A DNA stretch of 64,000 nt, taken from contig JAMPIT010000350.1 in NCBI GenBank assembly GCA_026261815.1, positions 248,001-312,000 on the forward strand. Direction: 5' to 3'. The DNA is from Monarcha castaneiventris obscurior (taxonomy: Eukaryota; Chordata; Aves; Passeriformes; Monarchidae). The notes under the pieces are model-generated. The model saw only the letters and a program-made list of their open reading frames with translations, was not told the origin of the DNA and did no database searches. This document shows, piece after piece, positions 38,262 to 51,800 of this stretch (positions are counted from its first letter, which is position 1; the number at the start of each line of letters is the position of its first letter). Both the position numbers and the translations under genes were made by a program.

Positions 38262-38600
38262 AGAATCAGGACAGCTGGAAGTGACCTCTGGAACACCTGG
38301 AGATCTCTAACCCAACCTCCTGCTTGAAGCACCTCCCGTGAAAGCAGGGTATTCAGTGACTTGTCCTGTGAGCTTTTGAAAGTCTTCAAACATGGAGGTT
38401 CTGCCACCTCTCTGTGCAACCCAAATCCTCACAAAAAACCTTTTTCTCCATATTGTGTCAGAATTTCTTATTTTACACGTTGTATCCATTTGTTTTGCTT
38501 CTACTCTGCACATTTGAGAATAATCTGGCTCTATCTTCTCTGCAGTCTCTCATAGGTAGTTGAAGACAGCACTAAATATCCTTTGTAGCTTTACCACACA
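38262..38600 (-). mobile_element. CR1 LINE 3' fragment, diverged
   Basis: The plus strand reads as the reverse complement of a CR1 3' region over about 340 bp. In order: GGAAGTGACCTCTGGAAC, CCCAACCTCCTGCTTGAAGC, TTGAAAGTCTTCAAACATGG, TCTGCCACCTCTCTGTGCAACC, GTCAGAATTTCTTATTTTAC, CTGGCTCTATCTTCTCTGCA and ATAGGTAGTTGAAGACAGCA. Each follows the known consensus order. Numerous substitutions place it among older copies. The minus-strand coding part is interrupted, so it is a dead copy. The copy is 5'-truncated, ending near 38,600. The family call rests on memory of the consensus. Confidence 0.9.
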
Positions 38601-41371
38601 AAACAGAAAGGGAACCTTTTTAGAACTTCTGCCCAGTTCTGGCATTGTGTAGAAAAGACTGAAGACTTCAGAAACCCTGAGAAAGGGAAGAAAAAGTGGG
38701 GAGCCTGGCTCTGGGATTCTTTTCCATTACAAATTTTGCATGGGAGAAATCATTGAGTAAAATGTATCAGTGGTACTGGGAGCAGAAACTTGGAAGCTGT
38801 AGAGTCATTAAGATGTGCAGTCAGGCTTCTTCCTTTTGCTCTCTCTCTGTGGCTCCATGAATCTTTTCATCACTGCATCTCTGTGCAATGGCCCTGCTAT
38901 GGAGAGAGGTAACTAACCACCATAAGGACTAGTGGGTTGAAGTGTTTTCAGAAGTGCTTTGAAAAAAAAGGAAGTCTAGTTAATGTTTTACACACTGCTG
39001 TGAAACAGAAGTGTGTTATTAATCATATTTGTTGTGAGACTGATGAAAACAGTAAACTCGAAGGATTCTTCTGCTAGACATACAAACAGAAAATGGCAGA
39101 CAGCCCTGCTCAGCCTCATGGGTTTAGAAAAGGAATAGACATTAAAGATAGGACTCATCTGGCCAAAGGCAGCTAGATGTCTGCTGGACATCATAAAAAA
39201 TAATTTCCTCCTAGAAATGCCTTTTTTCCCTAGTGACAGGGACTATCAGATGCTATCTGAAATGAAGCTCATGCCACAAGCAAGAGAGGCAGTACTAAAG
39301 GGTACTGCTCAAGGTGAATTTGTGGCAGAAAACCACCCATGTTGCCTTACTGAGGGGGAATGAAACAGCTGGAGAGGTAAGTGAAGAAGGAATAATATGG
39401 AGGGGGCCAGTACAGAGGCGAGAGCAGCTCCAGGAGGTGTAAGGAGAGGAAGGCTGTGACGGTGTGAAGAGACAGGAGAGGCAGAAAGGGACTCATTGGT
39501 CAATGAAAGCTGTACAGAGCTCCCTGGCTGTTCAGACATTTCTGCTTTGGGATCTTTGGCAGCTATCCCACCTGTCTGAAGGCAAATCTTCCCAGCAGGC
39601 TGTGAGCATGTCTGGAGGGCATAACCCCAGCTTCCAGTGTCCCCCAGTGGGTCCCTCTCCCTGCATGTGCCTTGGCTGTGTGGTGGCACTTTGGCTCCAT
39701 CCATGTCTTTTCTTTGCTGTCTCCACAAGCTGCTACATTATGCACCTGTTTAGCACCTGTGACTCCGTCAGATATCTGGTATCAGGTTTTTTGCATCCAC
39801 TGTGTTTTGATAACAGCCTGCCTTCTGTGTGGAAAGGACAAGGAGGCGTCTCTAGTTTTAGATGGTGCTCCCCACATGTAGGTGCTGTAGTGCTGGCAGC
39901 ACGTGGAATTTCTCCCCTTATGGCTACTGTATCTCCAGCCAGGCAGACTTCAGACAGGGATATCTGGTTCACCCAGTACTGAGATATCATTAAATGACTC
40001 CTTGTTTAATGCACACGTGACTTAAGGTGATAGGATATTTTGCTTCAAGACAAAATAACAATTGCTTTCAGCTGCCTGGAGGTACACAACATTTCCAAAC
40101 TACCATTTAAATCTTACCCAAGGAGGATATTTAAAAACACCTGTCAGTGCAGCACATTTTAAATTAATCCCTGTGAAACAAACACTTGGAACACAGAGCT
40201 CAGTACTTAACCCCTGATATGGACTCACAGTGACTCAATAAACCAGAAAACTGTTCTAAAGAGACATGGAAAGAAGCTGATGGTCCATCCTAAATAAATG
40301 TAGTCAGCAGGCAAGATTTAGGGTAGTAAAAGGCTGTGCTACAGGTATAAAGGGGCATCACTGTCCAGTCTTCTGTCCCTGCAGATGATGGAGAACTGAG
40401 CTTCACTGAGCAGTAGCTCCTAGTTATCCCTGGAGAGCATCATGGTTGCTTTAAGAGCAGGTCCTCTGAGTTCTTCAAATACCCCAGAGGTAAATCCCAC
40501 ATAGCTGTGTGTCATGCAGAGTCCATATCATTTAGATTCCTAGAATCCCAAAGAAAGATCTCAGCTGCCTGTTTTGTACTGTCTAATGCCTAGGGAACTC
40601 TCCAGGGTCACAAAAATATTTTAAGTGCATAAAGTTAGCCTGGAGAAATCAAACTGCATGCACTAAATATATATATTGCCTTGAAAAAAAATCAACTTTT
40701 CCTATGGACAAATGCACTCTTAGTATGTTGGTTGTTTTTAGAATAGCTTATTTGACAATGCTGGATTTCATTTTTTTTTCTTGTCCAAGCCTTTGACAGC
40801 TCATTGTAAGCTTTGAAGTCTGCATCACATAACCATGAGACATCTCAATAAAAGTCAGGTAATTTCAGAATTAAAGATTCACTAAAGGGTCTCAAGAACC
40901 AGAGTTTAGCAGCAAAAATAGAAGTCCATCAGAAACCGTCACACCAGGACATTTAACTCTTTCTCCTTGAGCTCTGTGCCATGGTTTGTGTTTTGCACAG
41001 AGAGCCAGACTACACTTGCTCTTTGCACTGGTGTACAGTGAGATGTGTTTCCTTTCCACACCTATTTATCCCTCTTCTGGCCAAGTGGGGGTCCTTTGGA
41101 GTTGCAGTCCCAGTCTCTTGGTATGTTTTTCATCAGACAGTTTGCATAACACATTTTACCATTGCATTTTTTTCTGTTGTGCCTTTTATTGTGGACTTAC
41201 AGGACTATAAACCACCTCAGAGGATTTGCTGAATATAATGTGCTAACTGTGAGACTCACATAATTGTCTCAGGTTTCCCACTGCTGAATCCATGCATTTG
41301 TAGCTCCTCTGCAGCCTCTCTTATCCTCTGGTCCTGTATGCCAGATGCAGATGACCTGTGGTCCAGCAGCC

Positions 41372-41397
41372 TGCTGCCTCTTGCCTGAGAGGCAGCA
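41372..41397. repeat. perfect 10-bp hairpin, six-base loop
   Basis: TGCTGCCTCT at 41,372-41,381 and AGAGGCAGCA at 41,388-41,397 are exact reverse complements around TGCCTG. The stem is GC-rich and would be stable in RNA. It is shorter than a microRNA stem, and no gene end or transcript is evident nearby. Confidence 0.75.
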
Positions 41398-44300
41398 AGA
41401 AGCAGAGACTGCTGTGCTCTGCCACACTTTGGGATCTGCCCCTGAGCCAGGTGCCATGGTTAATGGGCTGCAGCTTGGAGACACAATCAGCAGGCCCCAG
41501 GCTGCTGTGTGACCAGCCTCCCATGCTCCCACCTTCACAGCTTTAGCAGGCAGCTAATACTGATGTGCTTTGACTTTCTTAGGCCATTGTTATTTTTTTC
41601 CCACTCACTTGAGAAACAAGAAAAGACAAACTGCATTGGTGAGGCTCAGCAATAGTAAGATACAAGTTTTACATTTTGGTTTTTTTTGTAATTGTAGTAA
41701 TTACTTTGTCCATGTCACACTGCAGGTTCAGAAGACCTGAACTGCTGAGCTGTCTGCACTTGAAATACTCCTGCATAGTAATGTGTATGATAGAAATAAG
41801 TAATAGAATTACTCCTGGAGTAATGTGGAATAGAACATCTCCTGAAACAAACTTCCAACCCTGTTGCCACTCATGCCTGCTACATAAAGGGAAGCTGTTT
41901 GCAGGATGCTAATCTCTCACCCTGCATGGCTTGTTCTGAGGAGGGCTAGGACACAGGGGTGGAAAGCTCTCATTATTTTCTATTACCTTATGCTAAGCAT
42001 GCAAGGGGGGGAATCTGCTCCTCTGTAATCAAAACCAGATGAACAGCTGTCTGACCTGTGGATGTCTGAAATAACAGTTTGTTCTCATTCCACACGATAC
42101 TTTGCAGGCAGTTGTAATGATTTGCCCAGAGGTTTGCTGCTGCACTGTGTATAATCAGGTAACTTCATTCAACTTGAAATTAGACATTCAGAATATCATC
42201 CTCCCTGAGAAGAGGCAAGAAGATTTTTGTTACTTTTGATATCTGAGCTACTACGTCTAACCAAAACATCTTTAATTGATTACTTAATTTAAGTAATCTT
42301 CAATTCAGAGTAAGAAAGCCCGCTCTCCATATCTTAGCCTTCTACAACCCCTGTAGGACTTTGTTGCTGTGTTTCTCTGGTAAATATTTCCCTCTGGAAA
42401 TGTGGGATGTAACAGGAAACTGTTTGAAGAAGAAGGAGAAGAAGAAGGTATATTTATGTTTTCTCATGTATCTTCACATCTAACAGATGCAGCAGTTCCA
42501 GACTGAAGTAGTTTCTGAGAACCAAAGTGGTTTTGGAGTGTTGCAAATAGCTGTGGTACATTATCATTAGGTGTCAATATTAAGTTGGATCATGATTTGC
42601 CAGTAGATGTGAGGAATGCAAGTACTTTTGGCTCTTGGCTATCAGGAAGAGGAGATGTGTGGTTTGTATCTATCCTGGCCCTGGAAGGGCTGTTCCTCAT
42701 CTGAATGTTTTCTGCCTGGTTTACTCAGCTGGGGGTTCTTGCTCCCCTCTGGCAGCTCCCAGTTCACTTCTAGGACAGCTTGTTCTGCCTGAGATGTTGC
42801 AGGTGTTCCCCAAAATTTGCAGCTCCAGGGGCTGAGAATCAGACTATATTAAAGAGAGTGCTTTCACTTTCTATAATTCCTCAGAATTTCCTACCTCAGT
42901 GGGAGTAATAAGACTGTAGAATCTAAAACAACCCACAAAGAACTGGATAATTAAAACAACTCAGTACTACAGGACTGGCTGGCTCAAGCCACAGCAGTTG
43001 GTATGAAACAACCCTTTTCATACCTTCACCTGGCTGCAGGGCAAAGGAAAAGACAAGGGAATGGCTTTCAGTCCTTCCCTTTAATCTTTTTCCAATTGTT
43101 GCTGGATTTTGCATGGGTTTCTTGGGGTGTTAACTCGAGATGGCACAAGATGAGCATTATGTCCCTGGGACAGAGGCCTGCAGTGTGCAATGACCGACTG
43201 CACTTCAGCAGATGAGGTGGAAGTGTGAGCAGGGGATCACTGCAGGAAGATGTCCACTCATCAGTGACAAGGCTGTATCAGCAAAGTCCTCTCAGTGTCA
43301 CTGAGCTTAGAAGGGGCCTTTCCAAGCCCGGCTGCCACTCTGAGGCAGTAGGGGTGTACTTGAGCTGCCACTACTGGTATTATCTTTCCTTTCTAAGATA
43401 AAGAATTGGATTTTGTGGCACAGTTAAATCTGATACTTCTCACAAGTGCTAAATTAAATCATTATTTATTGCTGTTGCTTATTATTTGTGAAAAGCTGGC
43501 TTTGTGCCTGGCATTTTGATGGATTCTGACTCCTGTCTCTGTTGATTCCATAAGATATATGACAAAAAAGAAATCAAGTTTTTTGTTAGTGAGGATTAAA
43601 AGATGCTGTGAAGCAAAGATGAAAGGACTGTTGTCACTCACTATTTCCATTTATAATATGGACTGTTTGGATTCATAATGGGATACCAAAGAACCATTCC
43701 ATTAGTAACTGTTATGCAGAAAGATGCTATAGTGGCACATTTGCTTCAGGTCTATTAATTTCTTTTGGAACAGAAAATAATATGTAAACTGCCAATGAAG
43801 CAGCAAACAACTATCTACCCTTATTTTACCAATGTTAAAGCTAGTTTCTGCCTAGTCCCAGACTCTGGAGAAGGCTACAAGGCAACTGTGGATTTTGATT
43901 CTGATCTCCCAGGTGATTTCCAGCTCAAAGCCCTCTTCTGAGTCAGTCATGGTCTTTCAGCATGTCACCATCTAGGTCCAGGTTTTTCACCTTTAATCTC
44001 TTATAAGCATAATTAGGCAGGCCTGGATTTATCAGAAGTGCCAAAGAGTTGTTAAGTCTCACTCACTTTCCCCTGCCCTCTTCTGACTGCCCTCCCAGTC
44101 AGCGCTGAGGGCACGAGTGACACCCAGGAATGAGTGTGATCTCAGAGTTCATGAGGAATCCCAAAGCCTTCCCTCGTGTCCAAGGCAGTTTTGAACAGCT
44201 CTTCTACCTCCAGCACCACAGTACAAACCAGAAACCAGAGACTCAAAGACAGTCGAGGTGTTTCTCCTGGCCCTATGCCCAGAGTGGCTCAGGGCCCTGT

Positions 44301-47300
44301 GGTTTGGAATTCTGCTAAATTGCAAAGGAAAACTGGGATTCAGCTAATGGAGTCCCTGTTATGTCCGGGTCTTGAACATGCTTCGTCCCTTCCATGGTAT
44401 CTACAGATCCAGGGCTGCATCTGACGCTCCCTATTGACCTGCCTGCTTTTCCTTTGTCTTCAGTAGATTTCTAGGTTCTGCCTCATTACACATTAAAAGA
44501 CCTATATCCTCCTTTCACTGACCCAGGCTTGACCTCATTTGTCCAGGGGCCCTCTCCCAGCATTTGGGGAAGGAAACCTCTGTTTGGGAATTGATGTCTC
44601 CCTGTGGCTGAGGGTGGCATTGGTGTTTGTGTCTGTCTGTGGCAAGCCTTGTTTTTCTTCCCTATTCCGTTCTCTCCAGCTTAGTTGACTGTGCGTTCCT
44701 GAAGACTTTGAGGACACTTTTTGCTTAGAGGTGACTCTATGCATGCATAAGGAAGGGAAAGAGGGCAAACACAGCTGTCCTCTGAGCCCCAGCCACTCCC
44801 TGGCTCACTGTGCAAATGGTGCCAGCAGCACTGATGGAGGCAGGGGGAAGAAGTGTGACTTCTGCTCCCTGCAAGTGTTCCTCCATCCACTTGCAACACT
44901 GCAGAGGGAGCACACTAAGGAAAACAGGAAGTGGGTTAGGATAGGTAGAAGGAGCAAAGCAGTGCGCTTTTCCTGTTATTTCCTAGGGAACTGCTGCTGA
45001 AGTTCAGTTTCCAAAGGTGTAGCTGTGATTGCAAAAGTGTATTCCAACGTATGTCACTGTGATTCTGTCATTTGTTGGTGTACATAACCACAACTGAAAC
45101 ACACATCTATGCACCGATGTAAAAAATTGGGAAAGGGTCTTATATGAAATTATTTACAAAAGGAAATTGCTCCACAACTGTCCTTTCTTTGAGTTGTTGA
45201 ATGCTTTGACCAACTACACCACCCTGTAAGTAAGACTAGGTGAGGAAGAAGCACGTTTCAAGAATGGGTTACTCTGGGCCTGAAGAATAGTTTGCATGGG
45301 TCTGAAAGGTAGGCATTGTCAGAAATCCTTCATCCCATAGGAAAGCCTAGAGGTCCAGTACAGCTCAGAGGACTGGAGTTTGTACAGATGGGAAGGATGC
45401 TACCTGGCAAACTCTGCACCCTTTTATCTTCCAGGTAGAAGCAAGTGCTAGGTTTTCGGAAATTAGCAAATATTAGCAAGAAATTCAGGCTGTGTCTTAA
45501 GTAATAGAATTTTATTTTGAAATGGACCATTTGGCCTAGTTCAAAAGAAGCAGAAATATTTTTATTTTTAAAAATGAATACATTAGCTTTATTGTAGTAG
45601 TTAAATTAGAACCTATGGAGTCCCAGAGGGTGATAATTTAAACTGTCCTTTTTAAAGTATCAGAGGAATCTTAAGCAAATTTAGTGTTTGCTATATATAA
45701 CAGATCTGTGTGGTTTTATCTGAGTCATCCTGCTCCTCCTTGGATGGCTATTTGTTTACTTAAAACCAAAACACAAGTCTCTGAGTAAGCCATTGCTACA
45801 ATCACACTTTTGGGTGGTTTGATTAGTGCAGCCACTTCTCTGAGGGGTCTGAACAGTGTAAATTCTCATCCCCACTGGTAAACACCTCAGGGTGTGCCAG
45901 GAAAGCCGAAGTAAATGGCACTAAGTTTAGGGTTTTAAAAAATTTCCTTTCAAAAAAAAGATGCTGTTTCTCCCTCTGACAGTGATATGCTTCCTATAAA
46001 ACCACTGTTTTCTGTGTAGCTTCCTGTGACTTTATAAAAAGCACATGCTGAGCAATTTGTTCTTCTACAAATAGAGAAAAATCATGCTTGTAGGATGCTG
46101 AAGTCCTGTGTCAACTAACATTTGGCTGCTGGTTGTAGCACCAGTGTGATTATGATCCAACAGCCGCTGTATTTGACTCACTGACAACTGAATTTGTGGC
46201 CCAATGTGACTGACTGTAGGAGCCATGTCTGCTACTTAGGAAAACAGGGTGCAAATGTCACTGGGGCCCCTGCAGCTCAGAGAGCTATTCCAGCAAATGT
46301 CTGCAGTGAGCTTTGTGAAGGCTGGGCTGAGCTGTGTTTTTGTGAGCAGGGATAAGCAGGCAGTGTCAGCCACTCACAGAGGTGGCAGAAGATAAAACCC
46401 TGATGGGATATGCTCCACAGATCACAAGTGGCTTTGCTGACCTTAAAGAGCTACAGAGGGCAAATTTCCAGAGGACCAGGACAGCAACACTGTCTTCACA
46501 TTGGTGATGTTGCCAAACTCTTCAGGGGTCAACCCCTCTACTAAAATTTATGATCTGTAAGTGGTTCTGCTTCACCTTCCTTAATAGACTAACATTTCCA
46601 CAGCACTTGTCAACAAAGTAATCAAGTACCTCCACACAGGACTAAATGCCCGTTAAATAACACAGTCGATTTAATTTGATTTTGGACTTGCTGAGTGCAC
46701 TCACACAGTGGGATGTCAGGATAGGTACAAATGGTAAATACAACACCCACTGTGTGTCATCCATGTCTGAGTAAACACATTCCTGTTCTGAACAAGGAAC
46801 CACTTTGTTTCCCATACCTGCTCCTGCCCTCAAGTGCCAGCAGGTAGGTTGTGGCTCTGTTCTGGGCTATCTGGTCCAGATGTTGCTTTGCCTTGCTAGG
46901 TTCCAGGAGCAGACAACTTGGGAGGCCAACTCACCTCCAAATTACAGCTGAGGCTGGAAAAGAAAATGTGGCTGTAACTCCATAATATCCGTGATATCCT
47001 TGAGCAAGATATGTTCAGGACAATATTGTCCTGGCAATTAAAAAAAAATATCTCTCCTGATTTTCTTGGCATCCTGGCAGTGCAGTGGCCGGAATGGATG
47101 GTGGCAGTACCCTGTTGTTGTACTCAAGTCTTCCTGCAGTCCTGAGGTTCAAAGACTTCTCAGGGTAGTTCTAAACCACTCTTCTCCTTCGGTCCCAATA
47201 GGCCTCCAACCATCTGGGCTGCAGATCAGCTGTGCAAAAAGCTCTCTGTTTCTTGCCCTGGCAAACAGATAAGAGTAAAGGTCGACAAACTCAGATTCAG

Positions 47301-48790
47301 ATGAAGAAAGGAAGAGTGAATTCCAAGGACTCTCCACTCTGTGCCATAGCTTCGGCTGCCAGGCATTTAAACCCATAGGCTGTGAGCAAGAAATGGCATG
47401 TAAAATATGACAGGTGGCCAAGTTTATTTAATATGTTGGCTTTTCCACTGCTCTTAGCACTGTTATCAGAACACTTAATTTAGTTACATGGGGCAACATG
47501 AAAAAACACTGGCAAACATAAAATGAAAAAGCTACTTCCAGGTAGCTTCCAAATTAACTATTAGTCCCTTTGCATTGCTGGAAATCTAATAAGGCACTGA
47601 TTATATATAGGACTGATGAGGTTTAAATATGCTCAGCTTCAGCTTTTACATACATATTGCTCAAAAAGCCTTGGGGCAGGAAACATGAAGTCATCTTGTC
47701 AGGACCTCAGCACAGATACCACTAGGTCTTTTGAGCGGGCTCCTCAAAGGCTTTCTCTTTATTCCCACATGGCAGCTGGGAAAGGGCCAGCTCTGAGTGC
47801 TTGGGAGTCACTTTCCTCAGTCATTCTTTTGGGATGGGACCACTGTAGCAACAAGATGAGTTAACCAGCCCTCCAGTGTGAGGTAGTCCAGCTAACTGGA
47901 AATTCCAAGTAAGGCAGGTCATGTGGCAAGTCCTGGGAAGCATGACAGCAGCCACCAGCTGAGGTGCACAGAGCTCACAGGAACTGCAGGCTCTGTGAAG
48001 GTTTGCTCTCCTGGCTGGTATTCCCAGGTGCCTGAGAAGCCAGGCTTATCCATGTGCTTTGCCAAAGAATGAGACTTGCCTTGTAGAAGAGACGGCCTAT
48101 TTAAAGGGGACTTAAATGGACAAATTAGATGTTTCCCACAGCCACACACCACCCTTTCCTCCTATGGTTGCTTGAATAGTCTGTGTAACATGACTGAAGA
48201 CTGCTGGAGCTCATGCCAAAACGTCTTAGAACATGGAAGTGAGCAATGGTCAGCTCTTTGCTCTCATGTTGGTTTGAACCTGTATATAACCAGGCTGTGA
48301 AAACTGCAGCTCTCTGGGAGCATCTCAAACTACAGCATCATCTGCAGACGCAGGCACAGCACGATTTACCACCTTCACTGTAACTCTGGCTTTTAGACCC
48401 TTTGTGCCCTGCCCTTCCTTCTGGCTCTCAATCAGGTTGCATTTGGGCAAGAATAAAATCCAGTTTCGTCACCCATTCTTGCTCTCACTTCTCTTCACCA
48501 TGTATCTTTGTTGCCAGCTCTGGCACTGCTCCAATTACAGAATAAGAATAAACCAATTCAGCTCACAAGAATGGCAGAGAATTAAGTCAGGACAAGTAAA
48601 TAGGGAGAGGGAGGAATGTGGAAATGGGGATAGAGGGGAAGGGAAAATAGAGAGGAGGATAGCAAAGGCCTTCTTTCTGTGGCAGCCAGATTTTAACTTG
48701 GTTCAGTGGTCAGAAGTTACTGGTGGAGTTGGCATCACAGCTTGGGCTACATGCAGCTATATTACCCTTTTACAGAACAGTGTTCTGATA

Positions 48791-48842
48791 TTGATTGATT
48801 GATTGATTGATTGATTGTTTGATTGATTGTTTGTTTGATTGA
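48791..48842. repeat. tetranucleotide microsatellite (TTGA)n with TTTG variants
   Basis: Five perfect TTGA units at the left are followed by mixed TTGA and TTTG units to 48,842, about 52 bp in all. Interruptions by a single A-to-T change suggest an ageing array. The Gln/Ser/Asn-rich end of an opposing frame here is an artefact of the repeat. Confidence 0.95.
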
Positions 48843-51800
48843 CGCTGTGTCACAAGAAGGCTGTGCTTGGGAAAGCATACAGCTTCCAAGTCCTGCCTCT
48901 CTGAGCACTTCTCATCCAGAAGATTCATGGTTAGAAGAGGAAATCCAAAATTGTCAGTCAAGGCAGGATGCAGGTCTCTCAACTTGCAGTGGCAGCTGAG
49001 CAAGAGATTTGAACCGCTAATGCTGGGAGAACTGTGAAATGATTTTCCTTTCTAGAAGGCAAACTACCTCTTCAAAATGTCATGCCTTCCTGTAAGCAGG
49101 ACATTTACGAAGTAATTTGAAATCACTCCCACAAGTGTTCAGTCCTGTTTGAAACATGACCAGCTACAGCAACCTGCACAGCACAAAAGCCAGCAGGGGA
49201 GGAGGCAGAATGTCACCCTACAAGTATATGCTACAAAATACAAAAAGAAGTGGCATTCCACAAATCCTTCTGAAGCAAAGCTAGGGGTGATGCACCAGCC
49301 TGCTATGGTATGCTGGCACTCAGGCTGGCATTTGACACTCCCTGAATTTCCTTCCTCCTCTGTGCAGTTGTATTTCATTAGCGGGCAAGTGCCAGCGGGA
49401 GGGGGAAGATGATGTCAGCATCTGTACCCGGGCTGGAGTGGAGCTGGTGTAGGCTTGCAAGGAAAGCAGTCAAGAATCACAGTGTAACTTGGTAAATCAG
49501 AAGGCAGGAATTCAAACTAATGTAACAAGGCCCGATGGAAAGAGAGCATTTAATCTTCCACTCGTTTTCCTGATTTTTCTCCTACCAGAGTCCTCTGGCA
49601 GTGTGTCCAGGTACATGTATTGCATCATCTGAATGGACGCCTTGGTGATTCAAAGCTCCCAGGGCCCTGAAGGGCAAAGGAGTTGCACAGCAGCTTTAAA
49701 CAAATTAACACTTTCCTGGGACTTGTTCCTGTCTATGTCAAGAAAGAGCTTTTCCTTCAGAGGAGATGAAAGGTCTCCAGCCTTGTGCAAACCATCTGTC
49801 TATCCTCACCACGGCTTGTAAACTATGTGCTGGGACAGATCTCAGGCTCAGCTAGGAAATAGCAATAACAGCTATTGTTAAGGGGAAGCTGCAGCTGACC
49901 CATGTTGAGATGTTATTGTACACTGAGCCCTTCTTCCCCTTTTTTCCCATCACAATGCACTCCAGCCCAAGCACGGTCCTGGTTCCTGACTGTGTGTTGT
50001 GAATGCTTTGTCACTCCTGTGTGAGCTGGTCCATCTCACAGGCTGTAAAAAATGGGGAAAATAAAAGAAGCATTTTCTGTCAGTTAAGTGAATTGAACTG
50101 GTTCATCAAATTGTCAGAGGAACGGTGGAGTTGGCATGAGGTGGGGGTGAAGACCACTGCCCAGGAGGGAGAGAGGAGACTCTGCCCTGTTTCAGTGGTA
50201 ACAAGGCATTAACTAAGGCATGCACCTGGTGAAACCTTACCCTCTGATGCAGTGATATAATTGCTCATTTCGTCACTCCCTGGCACAGTTCTGTGAAAAT
50301 GATCTGTATTAGCCTCAGGGATTTTCACAGGAGATTTTTGTTTTCCACGTCATTTTGAAACTGAGGGGATACAAAAGATGCCACCCTGTTGGCAGGTCTG
50401 AGGAGGCAGTAATCTTCATGGAAGTGTGACAGGGATAAAGAAATAACCTCTTAACCCTGTTAATCTGTGGTCTGGACAACATCTCTAGCTGTGTCCTAAG
50501 GATACAGTCAGGCAGTATATTTGAACTGGGCTAAAAGATAACTACTGCCAAAAAGTGCCAAGCAGCCCCTCTTCCCTTTCCCCTTGGATGCACTCCTGCT
50601 GTTTCCCTTGAAGCATCACTGATGTTCATTTTGACTCTGTGGTGAGCTGGTAAAGGAGTTAATACAGGGCAAAACAATCCCACAGGCAGAAAACAAAGAT
50701 TTTTCTGCTCATTGAATGAGATAGATCAAAAAAGTCAGACAAACTCCAGCTCCAGCATAAAGAGGACAGCTGTTTCACCACCAGCTACTGCTGTGAGTGG
50801 CACTGCTTCATCACCGAGAAGTGTAGGCAGCAAATACATAGCACTTGCATCCCCATTTGAATATAGGATGCCTGACCCAGCAGATATGGTCTACATCCTG
50901 GAGCTGATATATCCACAACTGTGGTATTTAGGGCCTGGATTCAATAAAGATCAAAAATAAAATTATATCAAGATACTTTCCAGAGCACCATACTGAATAG
51001 GGGTATATGCACAAAGTTTAGAAAGCTTGAGCAAGTGAAACAGCCACAGATGGAGCTCAGTTCATTTATCTGCTTTGGGTTAAGGGTCCCTTCAAAAACC
51101 AGAAATTTCAGCTTTAGCTTTTCAAAGAGTGGACCACAAACCTTGTTTGTTTGCTGCATGCTTTTACTCTGGGTTTTGCCTTTTCAGTTCACCTCAGTAT
51201 TTTGTGGCTTTTTGTGGGCCGTGTCTTGCTGGGCTGAGTAGGACCCCAAGGAAATGATTCTGTGAAACTCAATTTATGGTCGGAGCACTGAGGAGGTCAA
51301 TCCTAAAATGGGAAGGAGTTCTCAGCCCCAGCTCTGACAATCTGCTAATCCTTCTAGACACTGTTGAAAGGATATTTGAGACTTCCATTGCTGGACATAA
51401 ATCAGTATCGCATTCTATAGGATAGTTCACGAATGCCTATAGAAAGTTTATGATTTGCATTAAGGGCTTTGTGGGTTCCTGGGCTTTCCTTGTATTGTTT
51501 TGTTCCCTATAGCTCAGGCAGTACCCAAACTTCGCACCCCACCATGCATCCCCAGCAAATAGGTCTTTGGCACACATTGCAATGTAAATAGATGCCTAAT
51601 ACGTGTCCAGAATAATTAAGCTTTAAAATTCTAGCCGAAAATCCATTGTCACACAAAACGGACCATACAGATAAGAAGGAGGTAATGAGAACAGCCTTTT
51701 ACTGTCTGCACTTAACCATAAATAGTGGCCAGAATTCAGGAAGGATTAGGTGTTTCTACAGGAACCAGAGCATTTGCAAACACAGCACTAAGCAGCTGCT

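Noticed and set aside
39309..39982. Overlapping 172-codon plus and 139-codon minus frames
   Set aside because: The two share the same bases in a stop-poor stretch, which is typical of chance. Neither has a recognisable motif.
48770..49003. Minus-strand frame ending in a Gln/Ser/Asn-rich repeat peptide
   Set aside because: The repeat peptide is just the translated TTGA microsatellite.
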